In this document: piece by piece, positions 15,994-24,437 of the stretch
How the letters are laid out: each line of letters opens with the position of its first letter
How positions within the stretch are numbered: position 1 is the stretch's first letter
Assembly (NCBI RefSeq): GCF_000374165.1
Contig: NZ_KB893725.1
Span: forward strand, 26,124 to 90,123
Length of the DNA stretch: 64,000 bases
Reading direction: 5' to 3'
Origin: Parafrankia elaeagni
GTDB lineage: Bacteria > Actinomycetota > Actinomycetes > Frankiales > Frankiaceae
Position numbers and translations under genes: made by a program
The notes under the pieces: generated by a model
Database searches by the model: none
Seen by the model: the letters and a program-made list of their open reading frames with translations, nothing else
What the model was told of the DNA's origin: nothing

Positions 15994-17642
15994 TCCACCG
16001 CCCGATCCCGGGCCGGCTGCGGCGGAGCGCGGCCGCGTGCCTGGCGGTCCTCGTGGTCCTCGCCGTCCTCGCCGGTGCCGGAGCCTGCACCGGCGGGGAC
16101 GAATCCCCCACCCGGCCGGACGGGACCGGCGGGCCCGGCCGGGTCGGCGGCACGCTGCGCATCCTGGCGGGTTCGGAGCTGCGGGACCTCGGCGGGATCC
16201 TCGAGGACTTCCAGCGCGAGAGCGGCGTCGAGGTCACCCTGGAGTACGCCGGGACCCTGGACGCCGTCGACCGGATCGCGGGCGGGCGGGCCGACGCCGA
16301 CGCGGCGTGGCTCGCCTCCGACCGCTACCTGCACCTCGCCCTCGACGACCCGAAGACCGTCGTCGCCCGGTCGACCACGATGATGTCCCCGGTGGTCGTC
16401 GGCGTGCGACCCGAGCTGGCGCAGCGGTTCGGCTGGGTCGGCAACTCGTCCGTGACCTGGGCGGACGTCGCGGAGAAGGTCGCGGTGGGTGAGCTCACCT
16501 ACGCGATGACCAACCCCGCCGCCTCCAACTCGGGCTTCTCCGCGCTGACCGGCATCGCCGCCGCCCTCGCCGGCACCGCCGACGCCCTCACCGTCGACGA
16601 CATCCGGCCCGACGCGCTGACGTCCTTCTTCTCCGGGCAGGTCCTCACCGCCGGCAGCTCCGCCTGGCTGACGGACGCCTTCGTCCGGTCGGCGACCCCC
16701 GTCGGCGCGATGATCAACTACGAGTCGGAGATCCTCGCGCTCAACGCCGACAGGCTTCGCTCGACACCGTTGACGATCATCTACCCGCGGGACGGGATCA
16801 TCACCGCCGACTACCCGCTGCAGCTCCTGCGGGCCGACCGCCGGGCCGCCTACGACGCGCTCGTCAGCTGGCTGCGCACACCGGACGTCCAGCGCCGCCT
16901 CGCGACCGAGACCCACCGGCGCCCCGCCACTCCCGGTGTGCGGATCGACCCCGCGCCGTGGCCGACCGGGCCGCTGCCCGCCGAACTGCCCTTCCCCGCC
17001 ACCCGCGCCGTGGCCGACCAGCTCCTGACCGCCTACCTGGGCCGTTTCCGCCGCCCCGCGCACGCGATCTTCGTCCTGGACGTCTCCCCGTCCATGGAGG
17101 GGGAACGGCTCGCCCTGCTGCGCTCCACGCTCGCCGGTCTGGCCGGTGCCGACGACTCGCTGGCCGGGCGGTTCACCCGGTTCCGCGAGCGGGAGCGCGT
17201 CACCCTGATCACCTTCAGCGGGGTGGTGCACCGCACCCAGGAGTTCACCGTCACCGACCCGGCGCCCGGCTCCCGCGACCTGGCGGCGATCACCGCCGCC
17301 GCCGACGGCCTCACCCTGGGCTCCGGCACCGCGATCTACACCGCGCTGAACGCGGCCTACCGCTACGCGTCCGACGCCGTGGGGGACGACCCGAGCCACC
17401 TGACCTCGATCGTGCTGATGACCGACGGGGAGAACAACCAGGGCGAGACGGCGGACGCCTTCCGCGCCGCCTATCGGGCGCTCCCCGACACCGCGCGGGC
17501 GGTGCGGACCTTCTCCGTGGTCTTCGGGGATGCCCAGATCGACGAGATGCGCGCCATCGCGGACGAGACGGGAGGCGCGATGTTCGACGCGCGGTCGTCC
17601 TCCCTCTCCGAGGCGTTCCGTGAAATACGTGGCTATCAGTAA
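15990..17642 (+). CDS. Lipoprotein with solute-binding-like domain and von Willebrand factor A domain
   Basis: The 550-aa protein carries a lipoprotein signal (hydrophobic stretch ending LAGAGAC, modified Cys at residue 33). A binding-protein-like domain follows (about 50-340), with GTLRILAGSELRDL and LEYAGTLDAVDRI. It ends with a VWA domain (about 360-550) whose metal-ion site DVSPS is at 364-368, with the further metal-site Thr and Asp in GSGTAIY and LMTDGEN. Such proteins usually bind ligands or partner proteins on the outer face of the membrane. It overlaps both neighbours by start/stop coupling (4 bases upstream, 23 bases downstream), so the three genes are almost certainly one unit. Confidence 0.88.
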   Translation: MIHRPIPGRLRRSAAACLAVLVVLAVLAGAGACTGGDESPTRPDGTGGPGRVGGTLRILAGSELRDLGGILEDFQRESGVEVTLEYAGTLDAVDRIAGGRADADAAWLASDRYLHLALDDPKTVVARSTTMMSPVVVGVRPELAQRFGWVGNSSVTWADVAEKVAVGELTYAMTNPAASNSGFSALTGIAAALAGTADALTVDDIRPDALTSFFSGQVLTAGSSAWLTDAFVRSATPVGAMINYESEILALNADRLRSTPLTIIYPRDGIITADYPLQLLRADRRAAYDALVSWLRTPDVQRRLATETHRRPATPGVRIDPAPWPTGPLPAELPFPATRAVADQLLTAYLGRFRRPAHAIFVLDVSPSMEGERLALLRSTLAGLAGADDSLAGRFTRFRERERVTLITFSGVVHRTQEFTVTDPAPGSRDLAAITAAADGLTLGSGTAIYTALNAAYRYASDAVGDDPSHLTSIVLMTDGENNQGETADAFRAAYRALPDTARAVRTFSVVFGDAQIDEMRAIADETGGAMFDARSSSLSEAFREIRGYQ

Positions 17643-18423
17643 GCGCATTGCTTCCTGGCTGGGTTCGGCCCGGAACACGGCCGGCTGCGCCGCGGGGCTG
17701 TGCGGGATCGCCCTCGGTGCCACCGGTGTGGTGCCCGCCCCGTACTGGCCCCTCGCCACCGCCGCGCTCTACGCCGCGGGCGCCCTCGCCATGCCGGCCC
17801 GCCGCCCCACGCGCCCGGTCCCCCGCCCGCCAGACCCCCGCGGCCCCTCGGACGTGCCGGCGCGGCACGAAGCGGCGCGACACCAGGCGACACAGCACCA
17901 GGCGACACAGCACGAGGCGGAGCGGCACGAGGCGCGGGACAGCGGTGGACGGGCCCAGGTGCGGGACGTCCTGGACGCGCAGATCGCCAGGCTGGCCGGG
18001 CGGTCCACCCCCGTGGAGCCGGACCTGGTCTCGGCGGTGCGCGATCTCGCCGACGCGGTCCGTGAGTTCCTTGACGACCCCGGGCTCGCGGGCCGGTCCC
18101 ACGGCCCGGCGGACAGCGCGGGCCGTGCCATCGAGCGAACAGTCCGCGATCATCTGCCGGGGGTGCTCGACGAGTACCTCGCCCTGCCGCGCCTGTACGC
18201 CACGCTGCACCGGCGCCCCGACGGCCGTACCCCGCACCAGGCCGCGTTCGACCGGCTCACCCTGCTCTCCGCGGTCGTCCACGCGGTCACCGCGGCGGCC
18301 TGGCGCGGCGACGAGGGGGCTGTCCGGGCCCAGGCGGAACGCCTCGCCCGGGAGCCGCTCCTGGCGCGGGACGAGCAGCCGCCGGACGGCGGCCCCGACG
18401 CCCCCGCGCCTCCCGGAGCCTGA
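17620..18423 (+). CDS. Membrane protein of unknown function in the VWA operon
   Basis: A GTG start at 17620 lies inside the 3' end of the VWA gene, with GAGG 6 bases upstream, giving 267 aa. Residues about 18-60 contain two hydrophobic segments separated by Pro-Tyr-Trp-Pro (AGLCGIALGATGVVPAPYW and TAALYAAGALAM), so a short hairpin in the membrane is likely. A proline-rich linker follows, with a short repeated segment (QATQHQATQHEAERHEA). The C-terminal part (about 100-250) is helical and charged and has no domain I recognise. The overlap implies translational coupling to the VWA lipoprotein and a shared complex. Confidence 0.65.
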   Translation: MKYVAISKRIASWLGSARNTAGCAAGLCGIALGATGVVPAPYWPLATAALYAAGALAMPARRPTRPVPRPPDPRGPSDVPARHEAARHQATQHQATQHEAERHEARDSGGRAQVRDVLDAQIARLAGRSTPVEPDLVSAVRDLADAVREFLDDPGLAGRSHGPADSAGRAIERTVRDHLPGVLDEYLALPRLYATLHRRPDGRTPHQAAFDRLTLLSAVVHAVTAAAWRGDEGAVRAQAERLAREPLLARDEQPPDGGPDAPAPPGA

Positions 18424-18732
18424 CGCGGCCCGGTTCCCCGCGCCCCGCGCCCCGTAACCCCGGACGTCGACAACCCCGGACGTCGACGCGGCAGCCGGCG
18501 CGCCCGACGGCGGGACGTCCCACGACCGCGCGCCCGCCGGCGGTAAACCCGAAGGCGCGCTGACCGGAGGCGCGCCTACCGGAGGCGGAGCGGGCCGGAA
18601 ATCGGAGCGGGCCGGATCAGGCTGGGATCGTGTGATCTCACCGGTGCTGACCGGGAGGGCCCTGCCGGCTCCGCCGGGTGATCGGGCAGGATATGTACAG
18701 GTAGCGCCGCCCGGCGCGGAACGAGACCAGGG
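18424..18732. other. Intergenic region with a 16-bp tandem repeat
   Basis: In this 309-base gap AACCCCGGACGTCGAC is repeated perfectly at 18456-18471 and 18472-18487, starting 33 bases after the membrane protein stop codon. Further on, short GC-rich direct repeats (CCGGAGGCGCGC-like) occur near 18545-18590. No gene or clear promoter was identified. Confidence 0.6.
18456..18487. repeat. Two perfect 16-bp tandem units downstream of a stop codon
   Basis: AACCCCGGACGTCGAC at 18456-18471 and 18472-18487. Each copy contains the palindrome GACGTC. It is another member of the 3'-end tandem-repeat set of this window. Confidence 0.9.
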
Positions 18733-20658
18733 ATGCTGACGACCTACCTGCTGGGCCTGGGATCCGCGGTGTGCTTCGGCGTCGCCGCAGTGATCCAGCA
18801 GCGCGTGGCCTTCCACGCGCCGCCCGAGGACGTGCTGCGGCTGCGGCTGCTGCTGTGGCTGGTCCGGCGTCCGATGTGGGACCTCGGTGTGCTCCTGTCC
18901 GCGGTCGGGACCTTCGCGTCCGCGGCCGCGCTCGCCCGGTCGACCGTCGCCTTCGTCGCGCCGCTGCAGGTCTGCCAGCTGCTCTTCGCGCTGCCGCTGG
19001 CCGCGTTCTGGGCGCGAAGACGGGTCCCGCGGCGGGACTGGCTGGCCGCAATGGCGACCGCGCTCGGCCTGGCCACCTTCCTCCTCGCGGGTGATCCGCA
19101 CCAGGGCGAGGTCGAAGCGGCGACAACGCTCGGCTGGATCCTGACCGGTGGCTCGATCGGCGGCCTGGCCGCCTGGTCGGTGCTCGGCACCCGCCGGCTC
19201 GACCCGGCGCGCCGTGCCACCCTGCTCGCCGGCGGCGCGGGCCTGCTCTCCGCCCTGCAGGGCGCCCTCATCGGGAGCGTCGGCCGGCTGGTGGAGACGT
19301 CCGGCATCGGGGCCGTCCCGACGTCCTGGCAGACCTATGCGGTCGTCGTGGTGGCGCTGAGCAGCGGCCTGCTGCTGCAGAGCGCCTACGAGATGGCCCC
19401 GCTGCCCGCCTCCCTGCCCGCCGCGGTCAGCCTCGAGCCCCTCGGCGGCGTGGCGATCGGAGTCTTCCTGCTCGGCGGCATGCTCCGCCTCAACCCGCTC
19501 GCCATCGCCGGTGAGATCGCGGGTCTCGCCATCATGATCCTGGGTGTCCGGGCCCTGGCCGCCTCGCCGCTGGTCACCGGGCAGCTCTCCCGGCTGCGCG
19601 CGCGGACGTCCCAGGGCCAGCTCTCACGGCTCGAGGACCTGCTCCACCGCGATCTGGAACTGCTGCGCGATGACCTGATCCGTGGGCGCCGCGCCAGCAC
19701 CGACCGGGCGCAGCGCCGCCAGTGCCGGCGGCTGCACAACGACCTGGACCGCATCCACTGCGAACTCGCCCGGCTCGTCGACGACCGGGACCATCTCGAT
19801 TCCCGCATCCAGACGATGCGCGCGGGCGGGCGGTCCGACGGCCACTGCACCACGGCCGTGGCGGGCGTTCCGGGGACGACGCCGGCGGAAGACGCCCCTG
19901 CGGGCGAGACCGTTCCCAACGGATCCGTTCCCAACGGATCCGTACCAGGCGGGCTCGAGCCAGGCGGGCTCGAGCCAGGCAGCAGTGCACGATCAGCGGA
20001 ACCCGGCACGCTCGGGACCTCGCTCAGACGGCTCTCGGCCCGGGTTCGGCTGCGGACGGCCCTGGCGGCCCCTCCCGTCGAGCCCACCCCGTCCCCGCGG
20101 GACACCACGCCCGCCCCCGGCGGCCGGACAGCGGCCATTGCATCCACCGGCGTCGCGGAGCCCAGCGAGGCGACCACCGGGATGAGAGGCCGTGGCCGGC
20201 GATCGGGCGCGGGTCGCCCGTCGGCCCGCGTCCCGCGCGGAACAGCACCCCGACCGGTCAGGACGCCCGGAGGCGCCACTCCCCCCGCCGCCCCACACCC
20301 GCACCGGGCCCAGCCGGTGACGCCGGGTTCGTCCGCCGCGCCCCCGCGGGCCGGTCGGGTTTCGGCCCGCGCAGGTCGGGCCGAGCCAGCGCAGCCAGGC
20401 AGTCCGCCCCGCCCGCAGCGCACCCCCACGGGCGCCTCCGCGCCTGGGCCGGCCGCCTCGCCGCCGCCCCCGGCGAACGGTCCGGCGGCCGGCCGGCCCG
20501 ACGCGTCTCCGGATGTCGTCAGCGATCATGATCTCGCCGCCTCGCAGCGGGCGCTGGACGCCCGTGCGGACGCCCTGCTCTCCCAGGCCGAGGAGCTTTC
20601 GGTGAAGGCCGAGACCGTCCTGCGCTCACTGGCCGGACGTCCACCGGCGGCACCCTGA
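18733..20658 (+). CDS. DMT-superfamily-like membrane protein with coiled-coil and Pro-rich cytoplasmic tail
   Basis: The N-terminal about 285 residues form roughly nine to ten hydrophobic helices in the EamA/drug-metabolite-transporter style (start MLTTYLLGLGSAVCFGVAAV, then VAPLQVCQLLFALPLAAFWA, a midpoint duplication and GVAIGVFLLGGML). Residues about 290-365 are strongly charged and helical (LEDLLHRDLELLRDDLIRG and RLHNDLDRIHCELARLVDD), consistent with a coiled coil. About 250 residues of Pro/Ala/Gly/Ser-rich sequence follow, partly encoded by 15-bp repeats near 19917-19980, and a short charged helix closes the protein. At 641 aa it is twice the length of a normal DMT transporter. Substrate unknown. 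Confidence 0.75.
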   Translation: MLTTYLLGLGSAVCFGVAAVIQQRVAFHAPPEDVLRLRLLLWLVRRPMWDLGVLLSAVGTFASAAALARSTVAFVAPLQVCQLLFALPLAAFWARRRVPRRDWLAAMATALGLATFLLAGDPHQGEVEAATTLGWILTGGSIGGLAAWSVLGTRRLDPARRATLLAGGAGLLSALQGALIGSVGRLVETSGIGAVPTSWQTYAVVVVALSSGLLLQSAYEMAPLPASLPAAVSLEPLGGVAIGVFLLGGMLRLNPLAIAGEIAGLAIMILGVRALAASPLVTGQLSRLRARTSQGQLSRLEDLLHRDLELLRDDLIRGRRASTDRAQRRQCRRLHNDLDRIHCELARLVDDRDHLDSRIQTMRAGGRSDGHCTTAVAGVPGTTPAEDAPAGETVPNGSVPNGSVPGGLEPGGLEPGSSARSAEPGTLGTSLRRLSARVRLRTALAAPPVEPTPSPRDTTPAPGGRTAAIASTGVAEPSEATTGMRGRGRRSGAGRPSARVPRGTAPRPVRTPGGATPPAAPHPHRAQPVTPGSSAAPPRAGRVSARAGRAEPAQPGSPPRPQRTPTGASAPGPAASPPPPANGPAAGRPDASPDVVSDHDLAASQRALDARADALLSQAEELSVKAETVLRSLAGRPPAAP

Positions 20659-20683
20659 TCCCGGACCGCGGATCCGCGGGATC
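20657..20683 (+). terminator. Hairpin at the end of the DMT-like gene
   Basis: GATCCCG (20657-20663) pairs with CGGGATC (20677-20683). The 13-base loop contains most of the palindrome CCGCGGATCCGCGG, so alternative stems are possible. It begins at the stop codon (20656-20658) and would serve as a terminator without a U-run. Confidence 0.4.
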
Positions 20684-20756
20684 GCGCGGGCCTGTCGCTG
20701 TGGTCCAGGTCACCTGAACGGCGCGTTACCGGAAGAAAGACCGGAGGCCGGACTAG

Positions 20757-20773
20757 TTGTATGCTGCAGCCAA
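20757..20773. promoter_or_regulatory. Putative MarR operator
   Basis: TTGTATGCTGCAGCCAA is an interrupted palindrome of the form TTG-n2-TGC-n-GCA-n2-CAA, the shape and length bound by MarR dimers. It lies about 110 bases before the MarR start chosen here, in a slightly AT-richer patch, and would allow autoregulation of the MarR-efflux operon. Confidence 0.45.
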
Positions 20774-20880
20774 ATTGCCAGGACGAACGGCTTGGCGGAT
20801 CATGCGACTGGACGGTACCGCGGCCCCGGCGGCGGCGGCATCCGTTCCAGCAGACCGACCTCAGGAAGAGCACCACGCGC

Positions 20881-21507
20881 ATGGACGAGACCAAGGCACC
20901 CACCGACCAGCAACGTCCGGCGGGCCACGAGCATCCGGCGGGCCCCGAGCGCCCACAGAGCCCCGAGCATCCGGAGAACCGCGAGTACCAGGTGGCACAG
21001 CTCGCCGACGATCTCGCACGCCTGCTCCGGGGCCTCGCCCGCGCCCGCAGCCAGTACCTCGCCCGCGCCCGGGACGATGTCGAGTGGGCCGCGCAGATCC
21101 TGATCTCGCACCTGGCCGCGAACGGCCCGAAACGGCTCGGCGCCCTCGCCGCGTCCGTCCAGTCTGATCCGTCCACCGTCAGCAGGCAGGTCTCGGCGCT
21201 CGTCCGGGCCGGCTATGTCGAGCGGCGCGCCGATCCGGATGACGGGCGCGCCGTGGTCCTGGACGTCACCGAGGCGGGCCGGGAGGTCTACCGAGACCAC
21301 ATCGAGATCCGCAACCGGCGTTACGAGGACATGCTCGCCGGCTGGAGCAGCGAGGACCTGGTCACCTTCACCACCCTGCTGCGCAGGTTCGGGGACGAGA
21401 TGGAGGTGCACCAGCCCACCTGGGTCTCCCGACCCGAGACCACTCGACTCAGCCGGGAGACGTCCGCCCAGGGCAGACCCGCGCCGCAGGAGGCACACCA
21501 CATATGA
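20881..21507 (+). CDS. MarR family transcriptional regulator
   Basis: This is a 208-aa winged-helix regulator. After a polar, proline-rich N-terminus (about 40 residues) come a helical dimer segment (LARLLRGLARARSQYLARA), the recognition helix region RLGALAASVQSDPSTVSRQVSALVRAG, the wing ERRADPDDGRAVVLDVTEAG, and C-terminal dimer helices. ATG 20881 has AGGAAGAG about 10 bases upstream. An earlier ATG (20761) would add 40 residues and overlap the likely operator, so it is less attractive. Its stop overlaps the ATG of the efflux pump (ATGA), the classical arrangement of a ligand-responsive repressor controlling its own exporter. Confidence 0.92.
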   Translation: MDETKAPTDQQRPAGHEHPAGPERPQSPEHPENREYQVAQLADDLARLLRGLARARSQYLARARDDVEWAAQILISHLAANGPKRLGALAASVQSDPSTVSRQVSALVRAGYVERRADPDDGRAVVLDVTEAGREVYRDHIEIRNRRYEDMLAGWSSEDLVTFTTLLRRFGDEMEVHQPTWVSRPETTRLSRETSAQGRPAPQEAHHI

Positions 21508-23453
21508 CCGCCGACACGACGACCGCGGCGCAGGCACCGGCACCGGCACCGGGCGGGCTCACCCACCGCCAGATCATGACCATCGTCACGGCACTGCTGC
21601 TGGGAACCTTCCTCGCCGCGCTCGACCAGACAGTGGTCACGACCGCCATCCGGAGCATCGGCGACGACCTGCACGGGCTGTCCGCCCAGGCCTGGGTCAC
21701 CACGGCGTTCCTCATCACCTCGACGGTCACCACCCCGCTCTACGGCAAGCTCTCGGACATCTACGGGCGCAAGCCGCTGTTCATGATCGCCATCTCGGTC
21801 TTCATCGTCGGCTCGGTGCTGTGCGGGATCGCGTCCGACATGTACGTGCTCGCCGGCTTCCGCGCCTTCCAGGGACTCGGCGCGGGCGGCCTGTTCTCGC
21901 TGGCGATGTCGATCATGGCGGACATCGTGTCGCCGCAGCAGCGCCCCAAGTACATGGCCTACTTCATGGGGACCTTCGCGACCTCCAGCGTCGCCGGGCC
22001 ACTCATCGGCGGGTTCCTGTCCGGTCGCGACAGCCTGCTCGGGCTCGCCGGATGGCGCTGGATCTTCTGGATCAACGTCCCGATCGGACTGGCGGCGCTC
22101 GTGGCCGTCAACCGGGTCCTGCGGGGAGGCCGCAGCCGGGGCGACTCCCGCATCGACTGGTGGGGAACCGTCGCGATCATCGCGGCGGTCGTGCCGCTTC
22201 TCCTCGTCGCCGAACAGGGACGCGACTGGGGCTGGGGCTCCCCCCTCTCCATCGCCTGCTATGTCATCGGCGTACTCGGCCTCGCGTGGTTCATCGTCGC
22301 CGAACAGCGCATGGGCGACGACGCACTGATCCCCCTGCGGCTGTTCCGGGCCCGCGCGTTCTCCGTCGGCTCGGCGCTGTCGGTCGTCCTCGGCATCGCG
22401 ATGTTCGGCGGTCTCGCGACCATTCCCCTCTACCTGCAGATCGTCAAGGGCGCGTCACCGACCGAAGCCGGCCTGCTGATGCTCCCCCTGATGACCGGCA
22501 TCATGACGGCGTCCATGATCTCCGGGCGCCTGATCGCCCGCACCGGCCACTACCGCCCCTACCCGATCATCGGCGCCGCGGCGATGATCGCCGCGTTCCT
22601 CCTGCTCTCCCGGATCGGCGCCGACACACCGCTGTGGCAGACGAGCCTCATGATGGCGCTGTACGGCCTCGGGCTCGGCCAGAGCATGCAGACCCTGGTC
22701 GTCGCGCTGCAGAACTGCGTGGCCCCCCGGGACATCGGCGTGGCGACGGCGTCCGCCACCTTCTTCCGGCAGATCGGCGGCACCCTGGGAACCGCGGTCT
22801 TCCTGTCGATCCTCTTCGGCGCGGCACCCGCCCAGATCGCGGACGCCTACCAGGACGCACAGGGCAGCTCCGCGTTCACCGCGGCCGCCGCCGCCCACCC
22901 CGACCAGCTCCGCCAGGTCACCTCCAGCGGATCCCTCGACGACTCCGCGTTCCTGCAGGAGATCGACAAGGCGCTCGCCCACCCGTTCATGGTCGGCTTC
23001 TCGAACTCGATGGACCTGGTGTTCCTGGTCGCCGCCGCCGTCATCGCGGTCGGCCTGGTGCTGGCGGTGGTCCTCCCCGAGGTCCCGCTGCGGACCGTCT
23101 CCGGGCTCGAGGCCGCCCGCGCCGAGGCAGGCCGCGCGGCGGCAGCAACCGCAGCCACGGCGGTCGCGGAAGCTGGCAGCGCCTCAGCCGCGGAGGCGAC
23201 AGGTGACGCAGCGGGCCGCACGGCGGTGCCCGGCTCCGACCCGACCCCGACCCCAGCCCCGGCCCCGGCCCCGGCCGAGAAGACCCTCGTCGGAGGGACC
23301 TCGCTGGGCGGAGCGGCCCGGCCATCCCGCGAAGCCGGAGGAACCGAGGAACCGGCAGGAGTCCGGGAGCCAGCGGAATCCGAGGGAGCCAGCGGCGCCG
23401 CGGAGGCCGGGGACGTCGCGCCGCGTGGTGCTCAGGCAGGAAGCGCTTCCTGA
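21504..23453 (+). CDS. MFS drug transporter, DHA2 (EmrB/QacA) family, 14 TM
   Basis: The 649-aa proton-coupled exporter has the MFS motif A (GKLSDIYGRKP) between helices 2 and 3 and the antiporter motif C region (AGPLIGG) in helix 5. It carries the DHA2-typical D in helix 1 (LAALDQTVVTTAI), with about 14 hydrophobic segments up to residue 530. The last about 120 residues are an Ala/Pro/Glu-rich tail without domain. The gene is translationally coupled to the preceding MarR regulator, so the pump is most likely induced by a MarR ligand. Its 3' end overlaps the convergent HxlR gene by 22 bases. Substrate unknown. Confidence 0.93.
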   Translation: MTADTTTAAQAPAPAPGGLTHRQIMTIVTALLLGTFLAALDQTVVTTAIRSIGDDLHGLSAQAWVTTAFLITSTVTTPLYGKLSDIYGRKPLFMIAISVFIVGSVLCGIASDMYVLAGFRAFQGLGAGGLFSLAMSIMADIVSPQQRPKYMAYFMGTFATSSVAGPLIGGFLSGRDSLLGLAGWRWIFWINVPIGLAALVAVNRVLRGGRSRGDSRIDWWGTVAIIAAVVPLLLVAEQGRDWGWGSPLSIACYVIGVLGLAWFIVAEQRMGDDALIPLRLFRARAFSVGSALSVVLGIAMFGGLATIPLYLQIVKGASPTEAGLLMLPLMTGIMTASMISGRLIARTGHYRPYPIIGAAAMIAAFLLLSRIGADTPLWQTSLMMALYGLGLGQSMQTLVVALQNCVAPRDIGVATASATFFRQIGGTLGTAVFLSILFGAAPAQIADAYQDAQGSSAFTAAAAAHPDQLRQVTSSGSLDDSAFLQEIDKALAHPFMVGFSNSMDLVFLVAAAVIAVGLVLAVVLPEVPLRTVSGLEAARAEAGRAAAATAATAVAEAGSASAAEATGDAAGRTAVPGSDPTPTPAPAPAPAEKTLVGGTSLGGAARPSREAGGTEEPAGVREPAESEGASGAAEAGDVAPRGAQAGSAS

Positions 23454-24247
23454 ACCGCGGGCAGCGTCTCCTGCGCTGCCGGCACACCCTGCCGCACTGC
23501 TGCCGGCACGACGTCCCGCGCGGAGGGCGCGGAGGGCGCGGAGGGCGCGCTGGTCTGGGTGCGGCGTTGCCGCCCCCGGCCCAGGCTCTCGGCGAAGACG
23601 CCCGTGTTGAACCAGTCCGGGAACTCCCGCACCAGGCCGGCCGGGCCCAGCATGCGGACCTGCCCGTTGGTCCGCAGCTCCCGGAAGGACGCCATTCCCA
23701 TCAGCCAGCGGAGCAGATGCGCCGTCTCGGCCTCGAGCGTCAGGTCGTCGTCACGGCCGGGAGCCTCCCGGCACACCGTGACCGCACCGTCATCGATGTC
23801 AAGCCAGCCTTCGGCCGCGCCCGCGCCGGTGAGCACCAGGTGGACCACGGTCCGCCGCTCCGGCAGCACCCCGGCGATCGCGCACTGGTGCAGACGCCAC
23901 ATCAGGCCCAGGCCGTCGCACTCCTCGTCCGTCGGATCGCCGAACATCCACTCGGCCGCCCACTGGCCGATCGCCCACACCACCGGTGACAGCGCCTGCC
24001 CCGCCTCGGTCAGCGAGTACCGCACCTGCTGGCCGCGCGGGGCCGGCGCGCGGCGGACCAGCCCACGGCGTTCGAGCATGCGCAGCCGCTGAGCCAGCAG
24101 CGTCCGGCTCAGCCGGGGCAGCCCACGGTGGATCTCGTTGAAGCCGCTAGCCCCCACACCCAGCTCGCGGATGACCAGGGGCGTCCAGCGGTCACCGACG
24201 ATCTCGACGCCCAGCGCTATCGGACAGTACTCGACGTGGCGGCCCAT
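23432..24247 (-). CDS. HxlR family transcriptional regulator with C-terminal extension
   Basis: The 271-aa protein opens with the HxlR signature: a Cys at residue 8 followed by PIALGVEIVGDRWTPLVIREL, then FNEIHRGLPRLSRTLLAQRL and the wing RRAPAPRGQQVRYSLTEAGQAL. Cys8 is the usual redox/electrophile-sensing position in this family. Residues about 110-215 form an additional domain (VHLVLTGAGAAEGWLDIDD) that may resemble an SCP2-type ligand-binding fold; this is tentative. The tail is low complexity (SAPSAPSAPSA), encoded by a 9-bp repeat. It is divergent from the methyltransferase at 24438 and probably controls it. Confidence 0.88.
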   Translation of the reverse strand: MGRHVEYCPIALGVEIVGDRWTPLVIRELGVGASGFNEIHRGLPRLSRTLLAQRLRMLERRGLVRRAPAPRGQQVRYSLTEAGQALSPVVWAIGQWAAEWMFGDPTDEECDGLGLMWRLHQCAIAGVLPERRTVVHLVLTGAGAAEGWLDIDDGAVTVCREAPGRDDDLTLEAETAHLLRWLMGMASFRELRTNGQVRMLGPAGLVREFPDWFNTGVFAESLGRGRQRRTQTSAPSAPSAPSARDVVPAAVRQGVPAAQETLPAVQEALPA

Positions 24248-24340
24248 GCCCCGATGCTCGCACCGCCTCCCCGCCGCAGGGAGTACACATCCGGTACCGG
24301 ACAACACAGAGCGACGACTGTCGCCCGGCCGACTCCGACC

Positions 24341-24357
24341 AGTACGAGATCCGTACT
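24341..24357. promoter_or_regulatory. Inverted repeat in the HxlR/methyltransferase divergent region
   Basis: AGTACG (24341-24346) and CGTACT (24352-24357) are inverted arms with a 5-base spacer. A second GTAC core lies at 24293-24296 (GGTACC) and another at 24282-24285. HxlR proteins commonly bind GTAC-centred palindromes, so these are plausible operators for the divergent pair. Confidence 0.45.
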
Positions 24358-24437
24358 CGTCGGCCGACCTCCACCCGACGCATGCTGGCTGCGTGCGCCG
24401 CCACCATCACGGACGGCGACCGACTCGAGGAGTTGGC

